Assembly (NCBI GenBank): GCA_963698775.1 | Contig: CAVOSE010000057.1 | Location: forward strand, 1 to 64,000 | Length of the DNA: 64,000 nucleotides | Direction of reading: 5' to 3' | DNA from: Thiohalocapsa sp963698775 | Lineage (GTDB): Bacteria; Pseudomonadota; Gammaproteobacteria; Chromatiales; Chromatiaceae | In this document: piece after piece, positions 25,101 through 34,489 of the stretch | Layout of the letters: each line of letters begins with the position of its first letter | Position numbering within the stretch: the stretch's first letter is position 1 | The notes under the pieces: model-generated | Database searches by the model: none | What the model saw: the letters and a program-made list of their open reading frames with translations, nothing else | Told to the model about the DNA's origin: nothing | Program-made: the position numbers and the translations under genes

Positions 25101-26168
25101 ATGAAGCGTATTCTCGTTTTCGGGGTTTGGTTGGCGTTCGTCGCATTGCTGCTGCAACTAGCGGGCTGGATCTATGTATCGATGGGCAGCGTCAGGGCCA
25201 TCGAAGGTTACGGCTACCCGGCCGGTTTGTTTGCGCCGCACCCGCAGCTTGGGTTCGTCTATCGTCCTGGCTTTTCCGGCCTATTCAATGGCGCCGGCTA
25301 TGGGGAAATACCGATCAACATCAACCCGCAGGGCTTCCGCGACGACTCCTTTACACCGATGCCAGCAGACCGTGCACGGATCGCCTTCCTCGGGGACTCC
25401 ATCGTGTTCGGTGCGGGCGTGCGTGCCGAAGACCGGTTTACGGAGTGCCTGGAGTCTACCGATACCCCGGCGCCGCTCAGTACTCTGCCGCCAGTGATCC
25501 TCAACCTCGGGGTTAACTCCTACACTTTCGGGCACTATCTGTCGCTCGCCGAGCTCGGCTTTCTCGGGCTGCAACCATCCGCCGTGGTGGTAGGTCTGAC
25601 CCTGAACGATATCGCGCCGATGGAGGGGGCCGGGCCCGCGCAAACGAAGCAGCGCGGTGCAGAGGGCCTGCATACACCCAACTGGCTGGCGCGCGGCAAG
25701 GATAGGATTGGCGGCACCTATGCTGCCCACTTTCTTTCTGAGCTGAGCACCCGACTCCGGTATGCGCTGATGAATGCGGACAAGCGCGAGGAATATCACA
25801 CCAAGTGGATGCGGTCCGTCGTAAGGGCCTGGAAGCTACCGGAGATCCAGGCGCAATTCTCTAAAGATGTGGAGCGCTTCGCTGCGCTGACGGACGCAGC
25901 CCAAGTTCCATTCGGCTTCGTGTTGTTTCCAGAGCTGAACGACGTCACTGATCCCGACGGCTTCTCCGGGCCTCGTCGAACGGCCCTTAAGCTGCTCCAA
26001 GCGCATGGCGTTAAGGTTTGCGACCTTTACACAGCCTTTGCAACCCAGCCAGACCCGACACAGTTGTTCCTCGCTTACGATAGCGTTCACTACAGCCCAT
26101 ACGGACACCAACTGGTGTGCGAAACGGTGCGGCGCTGTCTCGCGGACTGGGATGTCCTTTCGCCATGA
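25101..26168 (+). CDS. Membrane-anchored SGNH/GDSL-type hydrolase
   Basis: The 355-residue protein starts with a membrane anchor (about 4-27). Block I is FLGDSIVFGAG with the nucleophile Ser, a Gly-Asn region occurs at NLGVNSYTFGHY, and the last block DSVHYSPYGHQL carries the catalytic Asp and His. These are the SGNH esterase/acyltransferase hallmarks; family members act on acyl or acetyl groups of envelope polymers or lipids. The exact substrate is not evident. It starts 34 bases after the MscK stop, with GAAGGAGAACGAAAGAG upstream, so the two may share a transcript. Confidence 0.8.
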   Translation: MKRILVFGVWLAFVALLLQLAGWIYVSMGSVRAIEGYGYPAGLFAPHPQLGFVYRPGFSGLFNGAGYGEIPININPQGFRDDSFTPMPADRARIAFLGDSIVFGAGVRAEDRFTECLESTDTPAPLSTLPPVILNLGVNSYTFGHYLSLAELGFLGLQPSAVVVGLTLNDIAPMEGAGPAQTKQRGAEGLHTPNWLARGKDRIGGTYAAHFLSELSTRLRYALMNADKREEYHTKWMRSVVRAWKLPEIQAQFSKDVERFAALTDAAQVPFGFVLFPELNDVTDPDGFSGPRRTALKLLQAHGVKVCDLYTAFATQPDPTQLFLAYDSVHYSPYGHQLVCETVRRCLADWDVLSP

Positions 26169-26280
26169 CCCAACCCTAGAACGATCGATCGGCCAGCAAT
26201 CATCGGTGCGTTGCCATTCGTCCACGAACAGCTTGACGCCCAATTCGATGCTGCACCCCGCGCAGCCGGAAGAATGATCT

Positions 26281-26437
26281 CTCGCGCAGAGAGCCAAAAG
26301 CGCAGAGAAAAAAAGAAGAACAGAAGAGAGCGATGAGGCAAAAAAAATAGAAGCAGCAGAGCCTTGGGGAGGGTATTGCGCTGATTAAATCGACTCATTC
26401 TCCTTTTTCTTACCTTCGCGCCTCTGCGTCTCTGCGA
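26281..26437. repeat. Inverted repeat, CGCAGAGA/TCTCTGCG family
   Basis: CTCGCGCAGAGAGCCAAAAGCGCAGAG at the left faces CGCGCCTCTGCGTCTCTGCG at the right across an A/G-rich then T/C-rich core. Relatives are at 52192-52324 and 62949-63054. The stretch 26169-26761 holds no gene that I can support. Confidence 0.65.
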
Positions 26438-26761
26438 TTCGGGGCGGCAGCCGCGACCGCGCAAGACTGCGCCCCACGGGAACACCGATCCGGTGCATCA
26501 CCGCAAGGTAGCTGTGTAGATGCGCCGCTCGGACAATTGCAAGCCTGCCACTCAATCGCCAGCCCTGACGCACGAACAGTTCGCCTAGCGGAGAAAGTCG
26601 GCCAATCAGCTGAAGAGCCGGCGCGCAGGGTCGAGAAAGCGGGATCGGCGGGTCGTGCCTGGGCGAAGATGGTGCCGGAATTGGCGTTTTATGGGCGTCA
26701 GGCAAGGGGCTGGCACCACCTGCCGAGGCGACAAGTGGTGGCAAGCGCCAGCGCGCGGCAG

Positions 26762-27457
26762 TCAGATCAAGCGTAGTCGGAAAGGCCGGCTCAGACGCTC
26801 CTCGATCTGCTGTGCATCGAGCCAAGGGCCGGTGAGGGTGTTGCGGAAAAAGCCGATCGCCGCCTGCACCCCGAGGGTTGCGAACAACCCGGCCAGTTGC
26901 TTGGAAAAACGTGCCAGCGTATTGATCAGATGCTGCCCAAGCGCATGAGGGAGTGATAGCCTTTCATGGCGTTCCAGTTTTTGGCGAAGGTGTGCGCGTA
27001 GGCGTAGCCCTGGTGTTTCTCGACCAGGAATGCGCCTTCGATGCCCCAGCGATAGCGGGCGCCGAGGTTGCAGCGGGTATGCACATTGAGCCGACTGAGG
27101 GGACGACTGGAGATCCAGGCGTGTTTGCTGTGTTTGGTCACGCGCTCCAAGGTGTCGGGATCGATCGCTTCCCACTGTTCCCGGCAGACGACGACATGCA
27201 GGTCGATGGCCTTCGTGGCGTTGGGTCCGTATTCATAGCGGATCGCATTGACCCATTGGAAGTGCTGTCTTCGCTCGCCCCAGTGCTGTTGCCTGCGATT
27301 GTCTTGCTGTTCGTGCGCCAAGCTGTGGTACTCCTGCCAAACGCTTGGCAGCGAGCCGTCCTTGAGCGCGATCATGAAGTCCCAGCGGTAGCTGCGGCAG
27401 CGTTCCAGGATGGGTCTGTTGGCATAGAGCCCATCGAGCAGCAGCATCACGGGTAGG
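26762..27457 (-). pseudogene. DDE-type transposase, truncated and frameshifted
   Basis: The minus strand reads LPVMLLLDGLYANRPILERC with the catalytic Asp, then YRWDFMIALKDGSLPSVWQE, HAWISSRPLSRLNVHTRCNL and a final RYRWGIEGAFLVEKHQGYAY with the Glu region, as in IS4/ISH3-like transposases of environmental bacteria. The frame is broken near 26940, where MRLG should continue to HLINTLARFSKQLAGLF in another frame, ending at 26762. The N-terminal third is missing: homology stops at 27457, exactly where the 17-base end of the IS91-like element begins. Inactive. Confidence 0.78.
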
Positions 27458-28175
27458 ACGGATAGGAAATCCAAGCAACCCTGAGCATTCAGGTAGGCTC
27501 GGAGGAGGACGATAGCGGGGGCGGGATGTGTGGTCAACACCGAGCAGCGGGGCTGACGGGCGTCGGGGGCGGTGCAGGCGCAGGCGTTGTGGGGTGCCGG
27601 GGCTCTCAGCGGCGGTGCGGCGTGGCGCCGGAACACAAGTGGGGCTGCACCGTCTCCTGCGAGGGACGGCGGCTACCACGCTATGCGCCGATCCCAGTCT
27701 GAAAGGGGCTCGAAGTCCGGGTCGGGCTGTTGGAGGAGATCCCAGTGGATCAAATGCGCCTCGATGACGCGCAGTAGGATTCGCAGGACGGCGCTGAGGG
27801 CCTGCGGCTCGCGCTCCGCCTGATCTCAATTAGGCCAGCGCAATTAGGCCAGCGCAGCCGTTTGGGCACCGAGAACCTTGTTCACAATTTAGCCACTGAC
27901 GCACCGGCAGCGGCGGGATGACGTGATCGACCAGGTGCGCCGCGGTCTCCGCCATGCGTCGGGCATTGCACGACGGACACAGCCCGCGCCCCTTACACGA
28001 AAAGGCGACCAGGAAGTCGTACCCGCAGTCCGGGCACCTGGCCCGAGCGAAGCCGTCGGCATCCGTGTGGCAGCGAGCTCATTGACTGTATTTATATACA
28101 GCATAGCCAATGTTCCGGACACTGCCTCGCCGTGGCGCATGCGGCTGCCCAGATGCGGTTGGATTTCCTATCCGT
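27458..28175 (-). mobile_element. IS91-like element, internally deleted copy, with 17-base inverted ends
   Basis: The segment is bounded by ACGGATAGGAAATCCAA at 27458-27474 and its complement TTGGATTTCCTATCCGT at 28159-28175. On the minus strand it encodes the IS91 zinc-binding region (CPDCGYDFLVAFSCK, CPSCNARRMAETAAHLVDH) at about 27900-28050 and, after a deletion, the terminal region. The outer 350 bases on the right and 170 bases on the left are nearly identical to the copy at 30462-32046. The catalytic tyrosine region is lost, so it cannot move on its own. Confidence 0.75.
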
Positions 28176-28402
28176 TCCCAAAAACGCCGCGAATCATGGT
28201 CGGATCATCATCGGCGGCCTTGAACTTGATGCCTGTATGGTCGGGTACCTTTTAAGCCTCGAAAACGACCCGCTAACGCTCGACAACGGCTTCTTGTGGG
28301 CAATAACAATCAAGAGTTCACGTGTTTAGCCTGGCCCGACCCTGCCGGGCGCAGGCGCGCCGCAACGGCTGCAAGACGCGGGTTTTTGCATCGGCGACAC
28401 TG

Positions 28403-28416
28403 TGATGTTTACATCA
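28403..28416. promoter_or_regulatory. Palindromic operator candidate for the vapBC pair
   Basis: TGATGTTTACATCA is a 14-base palindrome 53 bases upstream of the antitoxin ATG. Position and symmetry fit a ribbon-helix-helix operator; binding is inferred. Confidence 0.5.
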
Positions 28417-28468
28417 TGAGGCAGGAAATGTAACGTGGATGGCGTTACCTCTGCTGGAGTGAAACCCC

Positions 28469-28705
28469 ATGCACCGCACACAGATCTCGTTGGAACCGGA
28501 ACAGTACCGGCGCCTCGGTGACGAGGCGCACCATCGCGGCATCAGCCTTGCAGCGCTGATCCGAGACCTCATCGACGACCACCTTGGTCGCAACCGGGAG
28601 CCTGAAGACGACTCGCTTGAAGGGCTGGTCGGCATCGCTGAGGGCACGGGAGAGGCGGTCGGACGCGAGCACGACCGGCACCTCTACGGCTCGACTGACC
28701 CGTGA
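28469..28705 (+). CDS. Ribbon-helix-helix antitoxin (VapB-like)
   Basis: The 78-residue protein opens MHRTQISLEPEQYRRLGDEA, then GISLAALIRDLIDDHLGR, a ribbon-helix-helix DNA-binding domain, with an acidic C-terminal toxin-binding tail. Its stop overlaps the toxin start by four bases. A palindrome 53 bases upstream is a likely operator. It is the only intact module inside the mobile-element region between 26.7 and 32.5 kb. Confidence 0.86.
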   Translation: MHRTQISLEPEQYRRLGDEAHHRGISLAALIRDLIDDHLGRNREPEDDSLEGLVGIAEGTGEAVGREHDRHLYGSTDP

Positions 28706-29109
28706 AGCGCGCCTTCGTAGACACCGGCGCCTGGTACGCGCTGCTGGACAAGAAAGACCCAGACCATGCCCGCGTAGCAGACGCCTGCCGGGCCTATCGC
28801 GGCAGGTTAGTAACAAGCAACTTCGTGTTCGACGAGGTGGTGACCCTGACCCGCTACCGGCTCGGCTGGGATGTCGCACACAGGCTTGGCAGTGAACTGC
28901 GCGAGCAGCGCGTTGCTCGACTGGAAAGAGTGACACCCAAGGACGAGGCCGCCGCCTGGACCATCTTCGAGCGGCATCGCGACAAACGCTACAGCTTCAC
29001 CGACTGCACCAGCTTCGTTCTGGTGCAGCGCCTCACCCTGCCGGTCTGTATAGCCATCGACTCCGACTTCCGTTCCTTTGGATTGCACTGCCTGCCGAGT
29101 CCGCTGTAG
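28702..29109 (+). CDS. PIN-domain toxin (VapC family)
   Basis: The GTG at 28702 starts a 135-residue PIN protein: MKRAFVDTGAWYALLDKKDP with the first Asp, NFVFDEVVTLTRYRLG with the conserved Glu, then YSFTDCTSFVLVQRL and IDSDFRSFG with the remaining acidic residues. All catalytic positions are present. It is coupled to the antitoxin by a four-base overlap. As a VapC-type RNase it would act on RNA when the antitoxin is degraded. Confidence 0.88.
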   Translation: MKRAFVDTGAWYALLDKKDPDHARVADACRAYRGRLVTSNFVFDEVVTLTRYRLGWDVAHRLGSELREQRVARLERVTPKDEAAAWTIFERHRDKRYSFTDCTSFVLVQRLTLPVCIAIDSDFRSFGLHCLPSPL

Positions 29110-29270
29110 CGAACCCAGCCGCGCCCACCAATTAAGTCACGCACTTACGGCAAATCAGGACGGCCGCACACAGTGACGCGCGCCGGCCAGCGCCTGCGCT
29201 CGACCGAATGCACTCAGTGCGGTGCGCGACGGTTAACATGCTTATACGTTATGCCTCATGAAGGACGGTC

Positions 29271-29440
29271 ATGCGAAAGAAAATCATTCCAAAAGTAAGC
29301 CTTGCTCTTGTGCTTCTTGTGTCGGGCATGCTCTACGGAATGCTGGTCATGAGATCTCAGTTACCGCCGGATTCACCTCTGAAAAGCGGCGACAACACTC
29401 GACAACCGAGGGAGCAAGTCGAAGCACCGAATGAGCACAT
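29271..29440 (+). pseudogene. N-terminal fragment of an unknown membrane-anchored protein
   Basis: The frame begins MRKKIIPKVSLALVLLVSGM, a clear anchor helix, followed by a charged, Asn/Pro-rich region with repeated EHIEAPN-type units. Near 29440 it runs into the end of an ISAs1-type transposase remnant on the other strand, so the rest is lost. Base composition is lower in GC than the neighbours. I do not recognise it. Confidence 0.4.
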
Positions 29441-29787
29441 CGAAGCACCGAATGGCACTCGCCGTCAATCTCGCGGCTGGACTCGACCGTGCCGATCATA
29501 CTCATCCCCTTCCACAGGGCCTGTCGCGGCACGCTCGACAGGGTAGCCGACGTGCGGTGTCGCCGGACCTCCAAGCGTCTATGGACGCGCTCGGCGGCGC
29601 AATCGCGCGAGCCGCCCAACGTCTTGCCGTCGATGGTAATGATCTCGCCGGGGATCACGGTTCGGATCGCGGAGACCGAGGCCCGGAAGGACTGCACGAA
29701 CGCCTCCGGCTGCAACAACGAGAAAAACCGACCGAATGTGTCGCGCGTCGGGGTGTTCCGGGGTAAATGCGGAACTGCCGCAGCCAC
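29440..29787 (-). mobile_element. ISAs1-family transposase remnant
   Basis: The minus strand encodes NTPTRDTFGRFFSLLQPEAF, then IPGEIITIDGKTLGGSRD, the N-terminal part of ISAs1 transposases with the first catalytic Asp. It then jumps directly to RRLEVRRHR and MIGTVESSREIDG, which normally lie about 100 residues later. The middle is deleted and no termini are recognisable. Confidence 0.72.
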
Positions 29788-29931
29788 GCCTTATTCTCGC
29801 GGCCGCTCTAGGCGGCCTGACCACAACCGTCAGCGCCGCACAGGAGCGGCTGCGCCAGGAGTCGGCGCGAACATCAGTTCTCCGCGACGCTATGGTATCG
29901 ACCGAAGCCGTCGATCCTCCTGCGAGTTGCG

Positions 29932-30449
29932 TTAAATCAGATCATCCTGCAACCGCCGGATATTCAGAAAAAAGAAGCGCTTCATGGCGTAGTGCGTGCA
30001 AACTGCACCGGGCCGGTCGTCGTTAAACGTGTACTTGTCCACTGGGAGCGCCAGGCGATCAGGAGACTGATAGGTCAAGAAACTGTAGCAGAGTTGTTCA
30101 AAGGTAGGCGCCATGTACAGGAGGTCTGGATTCTGGCCGACCCAAATGTTGATCTTGTCCAAATCGATCAATCGTTCCCTCGGATAACACATTAAGCCAG
30201 CATTTAATGTTCGACGTGGTTTGTCTCGATACGCCCATCCTTTCTTTGAATCCCAATAACGAATGTATGCTTCGACACTGTAAAGAATCCGTTGATCCTC
30301 GGGCCGATCAAGCCAGTCAATAATCAGATCTGGCCGGCGAAAAAACAGGGCATCTGCATCTAACAACATGAGCTTGGACGCTTCGCTCAACAATGGAAAT
30401 TGGAAGCTGATCAGGTTTTTCGTCCGCTTGAGTGATTCTTTGATGAGTC
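29932..30449 (-). pseudogene. Glycosyltransferase-like fragment, 5' end cut by IS91-like element
   Basis: The frame reads LLSEASKLMLLDADALFFRR, a DxD-type nucleotide-sugar binding motif (LDADAL), then TLNAGLMCYPRERLIDLDKI and a C-terminal DDRPGAVCTHYAMKRFFFLN. This resembles nucleotide-diphospho-sugar glycosyltransferases. Upstream codons still in frame (KESLKRTKNLISFQFP) reach to about 30449, then a stop and the end of the IS91-like element at 30462. The first part of the enzyme is therefore missing. GC content is clearly lower than around it, a sign of transfer. Function before truncation was probably surface polysaccharide synthesis. Confidence 0.65.
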
Positions 30450-30461
30450 ATAGTATGCAAG

Positions 30462-32046
30462 ACGGATAGGAAATCCAAGCTACCCTGAGCGTCCAGGTAG
30501 GCTCGGACGAGGGCGATAGCGGGGGCGGGATGTGTGGTCAACACCGAGCGGCGGGGCTAACGGGCGTCGGGGGCGGTGCAGGCGCAGGCGTTGTGGGGTG
30601 CCGGGGCTCTCAGCGGCGGTGCGGCGTGGCGCCGGGGCGGGCGGGCGTGATCGGCGGCGGACGCGGCGGCTCACCGATGTGGGTAAGAATCCGCTCGACG
30701 CGCGCGGCCTCGGTGATGAATGCAATCAGGCGCCTATCCGCGCCGCAGTTGGGACAGACCAGGGGCAGCGACTCGAACAGCCGGAGCTTGATCCCATCAG
30801 GGCAGCATGACCCAGAGATAGCGCGCCGGGGAGCGGGCATTGGAGGCCGGCGTTGGGGGCGGCGAACTGACCGCGGTCGGTGAGTCTATTGCCTCCGCCA
30901 CCTCACGGCCGAAGGCGATGGCAGCGGCACGCAGCGGGGCGTTGGGCGCGAGTACGCCATGGTAGCGATGGCGGTGGCGCCGGGGCGGCGGCCAACCTGT
31001 GAACCAGCTGTGCCGCGAGATGGTCGATCAGCTCCAGTGGGGTGAGCGTCAGCGCCGTGGTGCCGTCACGTTGTGGTTTGGGCAACCGGTAGACGACATG
31101 TTCGGCGTCACGCAGCTCCAGACGCTCGAGCGCAAACGGCGGGCGGGCACAGTAGCGCAGCAGGCGCTCCCTGATCCGAAAAGGGGCCGGCGCGATCGCG
31201 CGCGCCGACGCGCACCGCGGCATCTAGCGAGAAGCCGCTGTTCGGTTGGGTGGGGCTCTAAGGGCTCGCATTTCGCGGACATCGTCCGCTTCGATCAGCC
31301 CGCTGCGGGCGAGCCAGCGCAGCACCCGCACGCGTACTTGCTCGGCGATGGTGGCGACGGCCTCTGGTGTCAGTTCAGCGGCGGGGCGAAAGCGCACGGA
31401 TTTCGGGGCATCATCGGCATCCGCGACCGGCTCGAAGACTCCGTCGATGACGCAGCAGTGACCAATCCGCTGGGAGCGGATTTGGGCGTCCGATAGGGCG
31501 CGCGAAGCGCGAAAACCCGGATGGTTTTCGGCATCATGAACGTGCCGGTTGAGGGAGGCACCGAAGCGATGGATGAAGCTAACCGCGCCGAAACGCGCAT
31601 GCGAGCCGGCGCCGCTGGCCTGGCGCAGATGGGCCTCGATGACGCGCAGCAGGATATGCAGCACGGCGCTGATTGCCTGCGGCTCGCGCTCCGCCTGATC
31701 TCAATTAGGCCCAATTAGGCCAGCGCAGCCGTTTGGGCACCGAGAACCTTGTTCACAATTTGGCCACTGACGCACCGGCAGCGGCGGGATGACGTGATCG
31801 ACCAGGTGCGCCGCGGTCTCCGCCATGCGTCGGGCGTTGCACGACGGACACAGCCGGCGCCTCTTACACGAGAAGGCGACCAGGAAGTCATACCCGCAGT
31901 CCGGGCACCTGGCCCGAGCGAAGCCGTCGGCATCCGTGTGGCAGCGAGCTCATTGACTGTATTTATATACAGAATAGCCAATGTTCCGGACACTGCCTCG
32001 CCTTGGCGCATGCGGCTGCCCAGATGCGGTTGGATTTCCTATCCGT
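30462..32046 (-). mobile_element. IS91-like element, degenerate longer copy, with 17-base inverted ends
   Basis: The element spans 1585 bases between ACGGATAGGAAATCCAA (30462-30478) and its complement (32030-32046). Minus-strand order: zinc-binding region (CPDCGYDFLVAFSCK, CPSCNARRMAETAAHLV) near 31770-31940; AVLHILLRVIEAHLRQ and GAVSFIHRFGASLNRHVH near 31540-31690; CVIDGVFEP and VRFRPAAELTPEAV near 31350-31470; LLRYCARPPFALERL near 31100-31170; and the C-terminal CPNCGADRRLIAFI near 30700-30770. That is the full order of an IS91-family transposase, but it is split by frameshifts. IS91 elements usually lack inverted ends, so the 17-mers are unusual. Confidence 0.78.
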
Positions 32047-32262
32047 CGGTTCGGCGTGGTTGGCGGATGGTTTTCTATACACGGCCCACAGGGCCGTGCG
32101 TGCTGGACTCGCCCTCACACCGCGCCCGACTGCTCAGCGCTCAGGGCGGCACCTCGACAAGACGCAGCGGCCCGACAGCGCGCCGCTAGAGCGGCGCCGG
32201 ATGCGGCGCCGGCGTGCCGTCGCCCGCTTGTCTGTGCCTCGGGCAGCCACTAGACTCACTGC

Positions 32263-32481
32263 ATGCGCCACCGTATCGATCCCAAGGTCGACTGCGTCTT
32301 CAAGGCCCTGCTCGGGGCCGAGGCCAACAGCGACCTGCTGATCCATTTTCTCAACGCTGTCCTCGGCACCGACCTGCCCTGGCCCATCGTAGCGGTCGAG
32401 ATCCTGAACCCCTACAACGACAAGGAGTTCCTCGACGACAAGCTCAGCGTCGTCGACGTCAAGGCCCGCGATGCCGAAGGC
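32263..32481 (+). pseudogene. N-terminal fragment of an Rpn/PD-(D/E)XK nuclease-family transposase
   Basis: The frame begins MRHRIDPKVDCVFKALLGAE, then DLLIHFLNAVLG and DKLSVVDVKARDAEG, the N-terminal part of Rpn-type recombination-promoting nucleases with the start of the PD-(D/E)XK core (DDKLSVVDVKA). Members are usually about 250-300 residues; here homology stops near 32480 and unrelated codons follow. The catalytic core is incomplete. Confidence 0.68.
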
Positions 32482-32620
32482 TGCCGAGTTGGAGCGGCTG
32501 CGTCGGCAGTTAGGCGACGGGCAGCAGTCCTGATGCGTGCTGAGAAGCGCGGCTACCGGTGTCATCGCGGGAGCAGCGTCGCGGAGCGGGTGAGTCTTGC
32601 AATCCGGTATCCTACGAGCG

Positions 32621-34117
32621 ATGGAGAAATGCGTGATTGCCACACCTATTGCTGCTCGATTTCATCGCCCGCCTCGCCGTCCTGGTGCCCAAGCCCCCGA
32701 TCAACCGCTGTCGTTGTCGCGACGTTTCCCACTGCACATTCCTCCCCATCTTGCGTTGCCGTTGGCCGCGGCACTGCTGCTGACGAACGCGCTGTGCGTC
32801 CGTGCCAGCGAGCCGGACTATCTGACCCAGAAGGGCCCGATGGTCGAGTCCCCGGAAGCGCTGGATACGGCCATCGATTACCTGGGGCGGCCGGACAAGC
32901 GCGCACCCGTTAAGGCAGAAACGGCGCCGACTCCAGACGCCGCCCCGCCGGCACCAAATAGCCTGGTGTCGGAACTCCTCGATGGGGCCAAGTTCGGCGG
33001 GCAGTTCCGCACCTACTATCTGGAGCGGCTGCGTGACGGCGCAACCGATAGCCAGGCTTGGGCCGCTGGCGGCTCGCTGGGTTTCAAGTCGGGGCTTTGG
33101 CGGGAACGGCTCGGGTTCGGCGTCACGCTCTATACCAGCCAGCCCGTCTATGCCCCTAAAGACAAGCCCGGCTCCGGACTACTGGCGCCGGTTCAGGATG
33201 GCTATACGGTGCTCGGCGAGAGCTATCTGTTGCTCCGCCCTTTCGGCACCAGCTACCTGCAGCTGTGGCGGCAGGGCATGGAACTACCCTACGTGAACAA
33301 GCACGACACCCGGATGACGCCGAACACCTTCGAGGCGTATCTGCTGTTTGATCGCGACGCCAAACGCTTCAACTACGTGGTCGGTTACGTCGACAAAATC
33401 CGAAAGCGTACGGAAACAACTTGGCAGTCCCTGTCCAGTGCCGCCGGCGCCGATGCGGACCGCGGCGCCAGCGTGCTGGGCGCGCGCTGGCGCTTTGGCG
33501 AGCGCGCTAACATCGGCGCCATCGACATCTTCGGTATCGATACCTTCAACACCTTCTATACCGAGGCCACCGCCGCGCTGACCCCCACCGACGACGAGGC
33601 AGAGCTAGAGATGCGTCTGTCCGCCCAGTACACGGATCAACGCAGCGTCGGCGAGGCACTGATCGGCCGCTTTCAGACCTATCAGGTCGGTGGCAAATTC
33701 GACATCGGCGCCTATGGCGCGACCCTGACCCTGGCCTATACCGACACCGGCAGCGGCGCCGACATCCAAAACCCCTGGGGCGGCGTACCCAGCTACAACA
33801 GCGTGATCGTCGAGGACTTCGATAGCGCCGGTGAGCGCGCCTGGCGCATCGGCGCCGCCTACGACTTTGCCCGCATCGGCCTGAACGGCGTCAGCGGCTT
33901 CGTCAATTACACCGCCGGAAACACGCCCGACAGCGGCTCCAACGCCCGTCCAAACACCGACGAGCTGGACTTGACGCTGGATTGGAGACCGAAAAACGGG
34001 AAGCTGGACGGGCTCTGGCTGCGCGGGCGCATGGCCGTAATCAATGCCGCCGGCCCAGGCGCAGTCGATCAGCAGGACTTCCGTATCATCCTCAACTACG
34101 ACTTCAACCTGCTCTGA
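32621..34117 (+). CDS. OprD-family-like outer-membrane porin
   Basis: From the ATG at 32621 the protein has about 498 residues; the exact start is uncertain because an Arg-rich leader precedes the hydrophobic segment LALPLAAALLLTNALCVRAS. After a Pro/Ala linker (VKAETAPTPDAAPPAP) it has a barrel pattern: FGGQFRTYYLERL, LGFGVTLYTSQPVY, RPFGTSYLQLWRQGMELPYVN, and a C-terminal LRGRMAVINA with DFRIILNYDFNLL. The Tyr-rich strands and the LPYVN segment are like the OprD family, which takes up small organic molecules. The substrate is not evident. It lies between mobile-element debris and the cyd genes. Confidence 0.72.
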   Translation: MEKCVIATPIAARFHRPPRRPGAQAPDQPLSLSRRFPLHIPPHLALPLAAALLLTNALCVRASEPDYLTQKGPMVESPEALDTAIDYLGRPDKRAPVKAETAPTPDAAPPAPNSLVSELLDGAKFGGQFRTYYLERLRDGATDSQAWAAGGSLGFKSGLWRERLGFGVTLYTSQPVYAPKDKPGSGLLAPVQDGYTVLGESYLLLRPFGTSYLQLWRQGMELPYVNKHDTRMTPNTFEAYLLFDRDAKRFNYVVGYVDKIRKRTETTWQSLSSAAGADADRGASVLGARWRFGERANIGAIDIFGIDTFNTFYTEATAALTPTDDEAELEMRLSAQYTDQRSVGEALIGRFQTYQVGGKFDIGAYGATLTLAYTDTGSGADIQNPWGGVPSYNSVIVEDFDSAGERAWRIGAAYDFARIGLNGVSGFVNYTAGNTPDSGSNARPNTDELDLTLDWRPKNGKLDGLWLRGRMAVINAAGPGAVDQQDFRIILNYDFNLL

Positions 34118-34306
34118 GCGCGCGACCGAAATAGTCGGAAGCCGTTGCCCCGCCCCCTTTGTTCGAGGACCCCAACCGCCTGCAACGCCTCTCGCGTTGG
34201 TCGTTGACGTCGTGGTAGGTCGGATTCGTTTCCCGCGACTTTTCATCATAGATTCGGCAGTTACCGTCCTCAGAGCTTTGAAATCAATCGGTTGCCGAGC
34301 TCCGTA

Positions 34307-34350
34307 CGACTTCAGTCGCACGCAAGGTATTGACCGTGCGACTGAAGTCG
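34307..34350. repeat. REP-like inverted repeat (GACTTCAGTCGCAC)
   Basis: CGACTTCAGTCGCACG at 34307-34322 pairs perfectly with CGTGCGACTGAAGTCG at 34335-34350. It lies in a 372-base gap between the porin gene and cydB, where no other feature is seen. Confidence 0.8.
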
Positions 34351-34489
34351 CACCTACAGCAGGTCCAAGTGCCGATCCAGGTTCACCGGTTTCAGGGTCG
34401 GTTCGGGTTCTGACCAGAACCGGCGTTGCGTGGAGTTCTGTGCGCACTGAACATGCATTCGAGACGGGCCACGCGGTGGAGTTTGTCCA

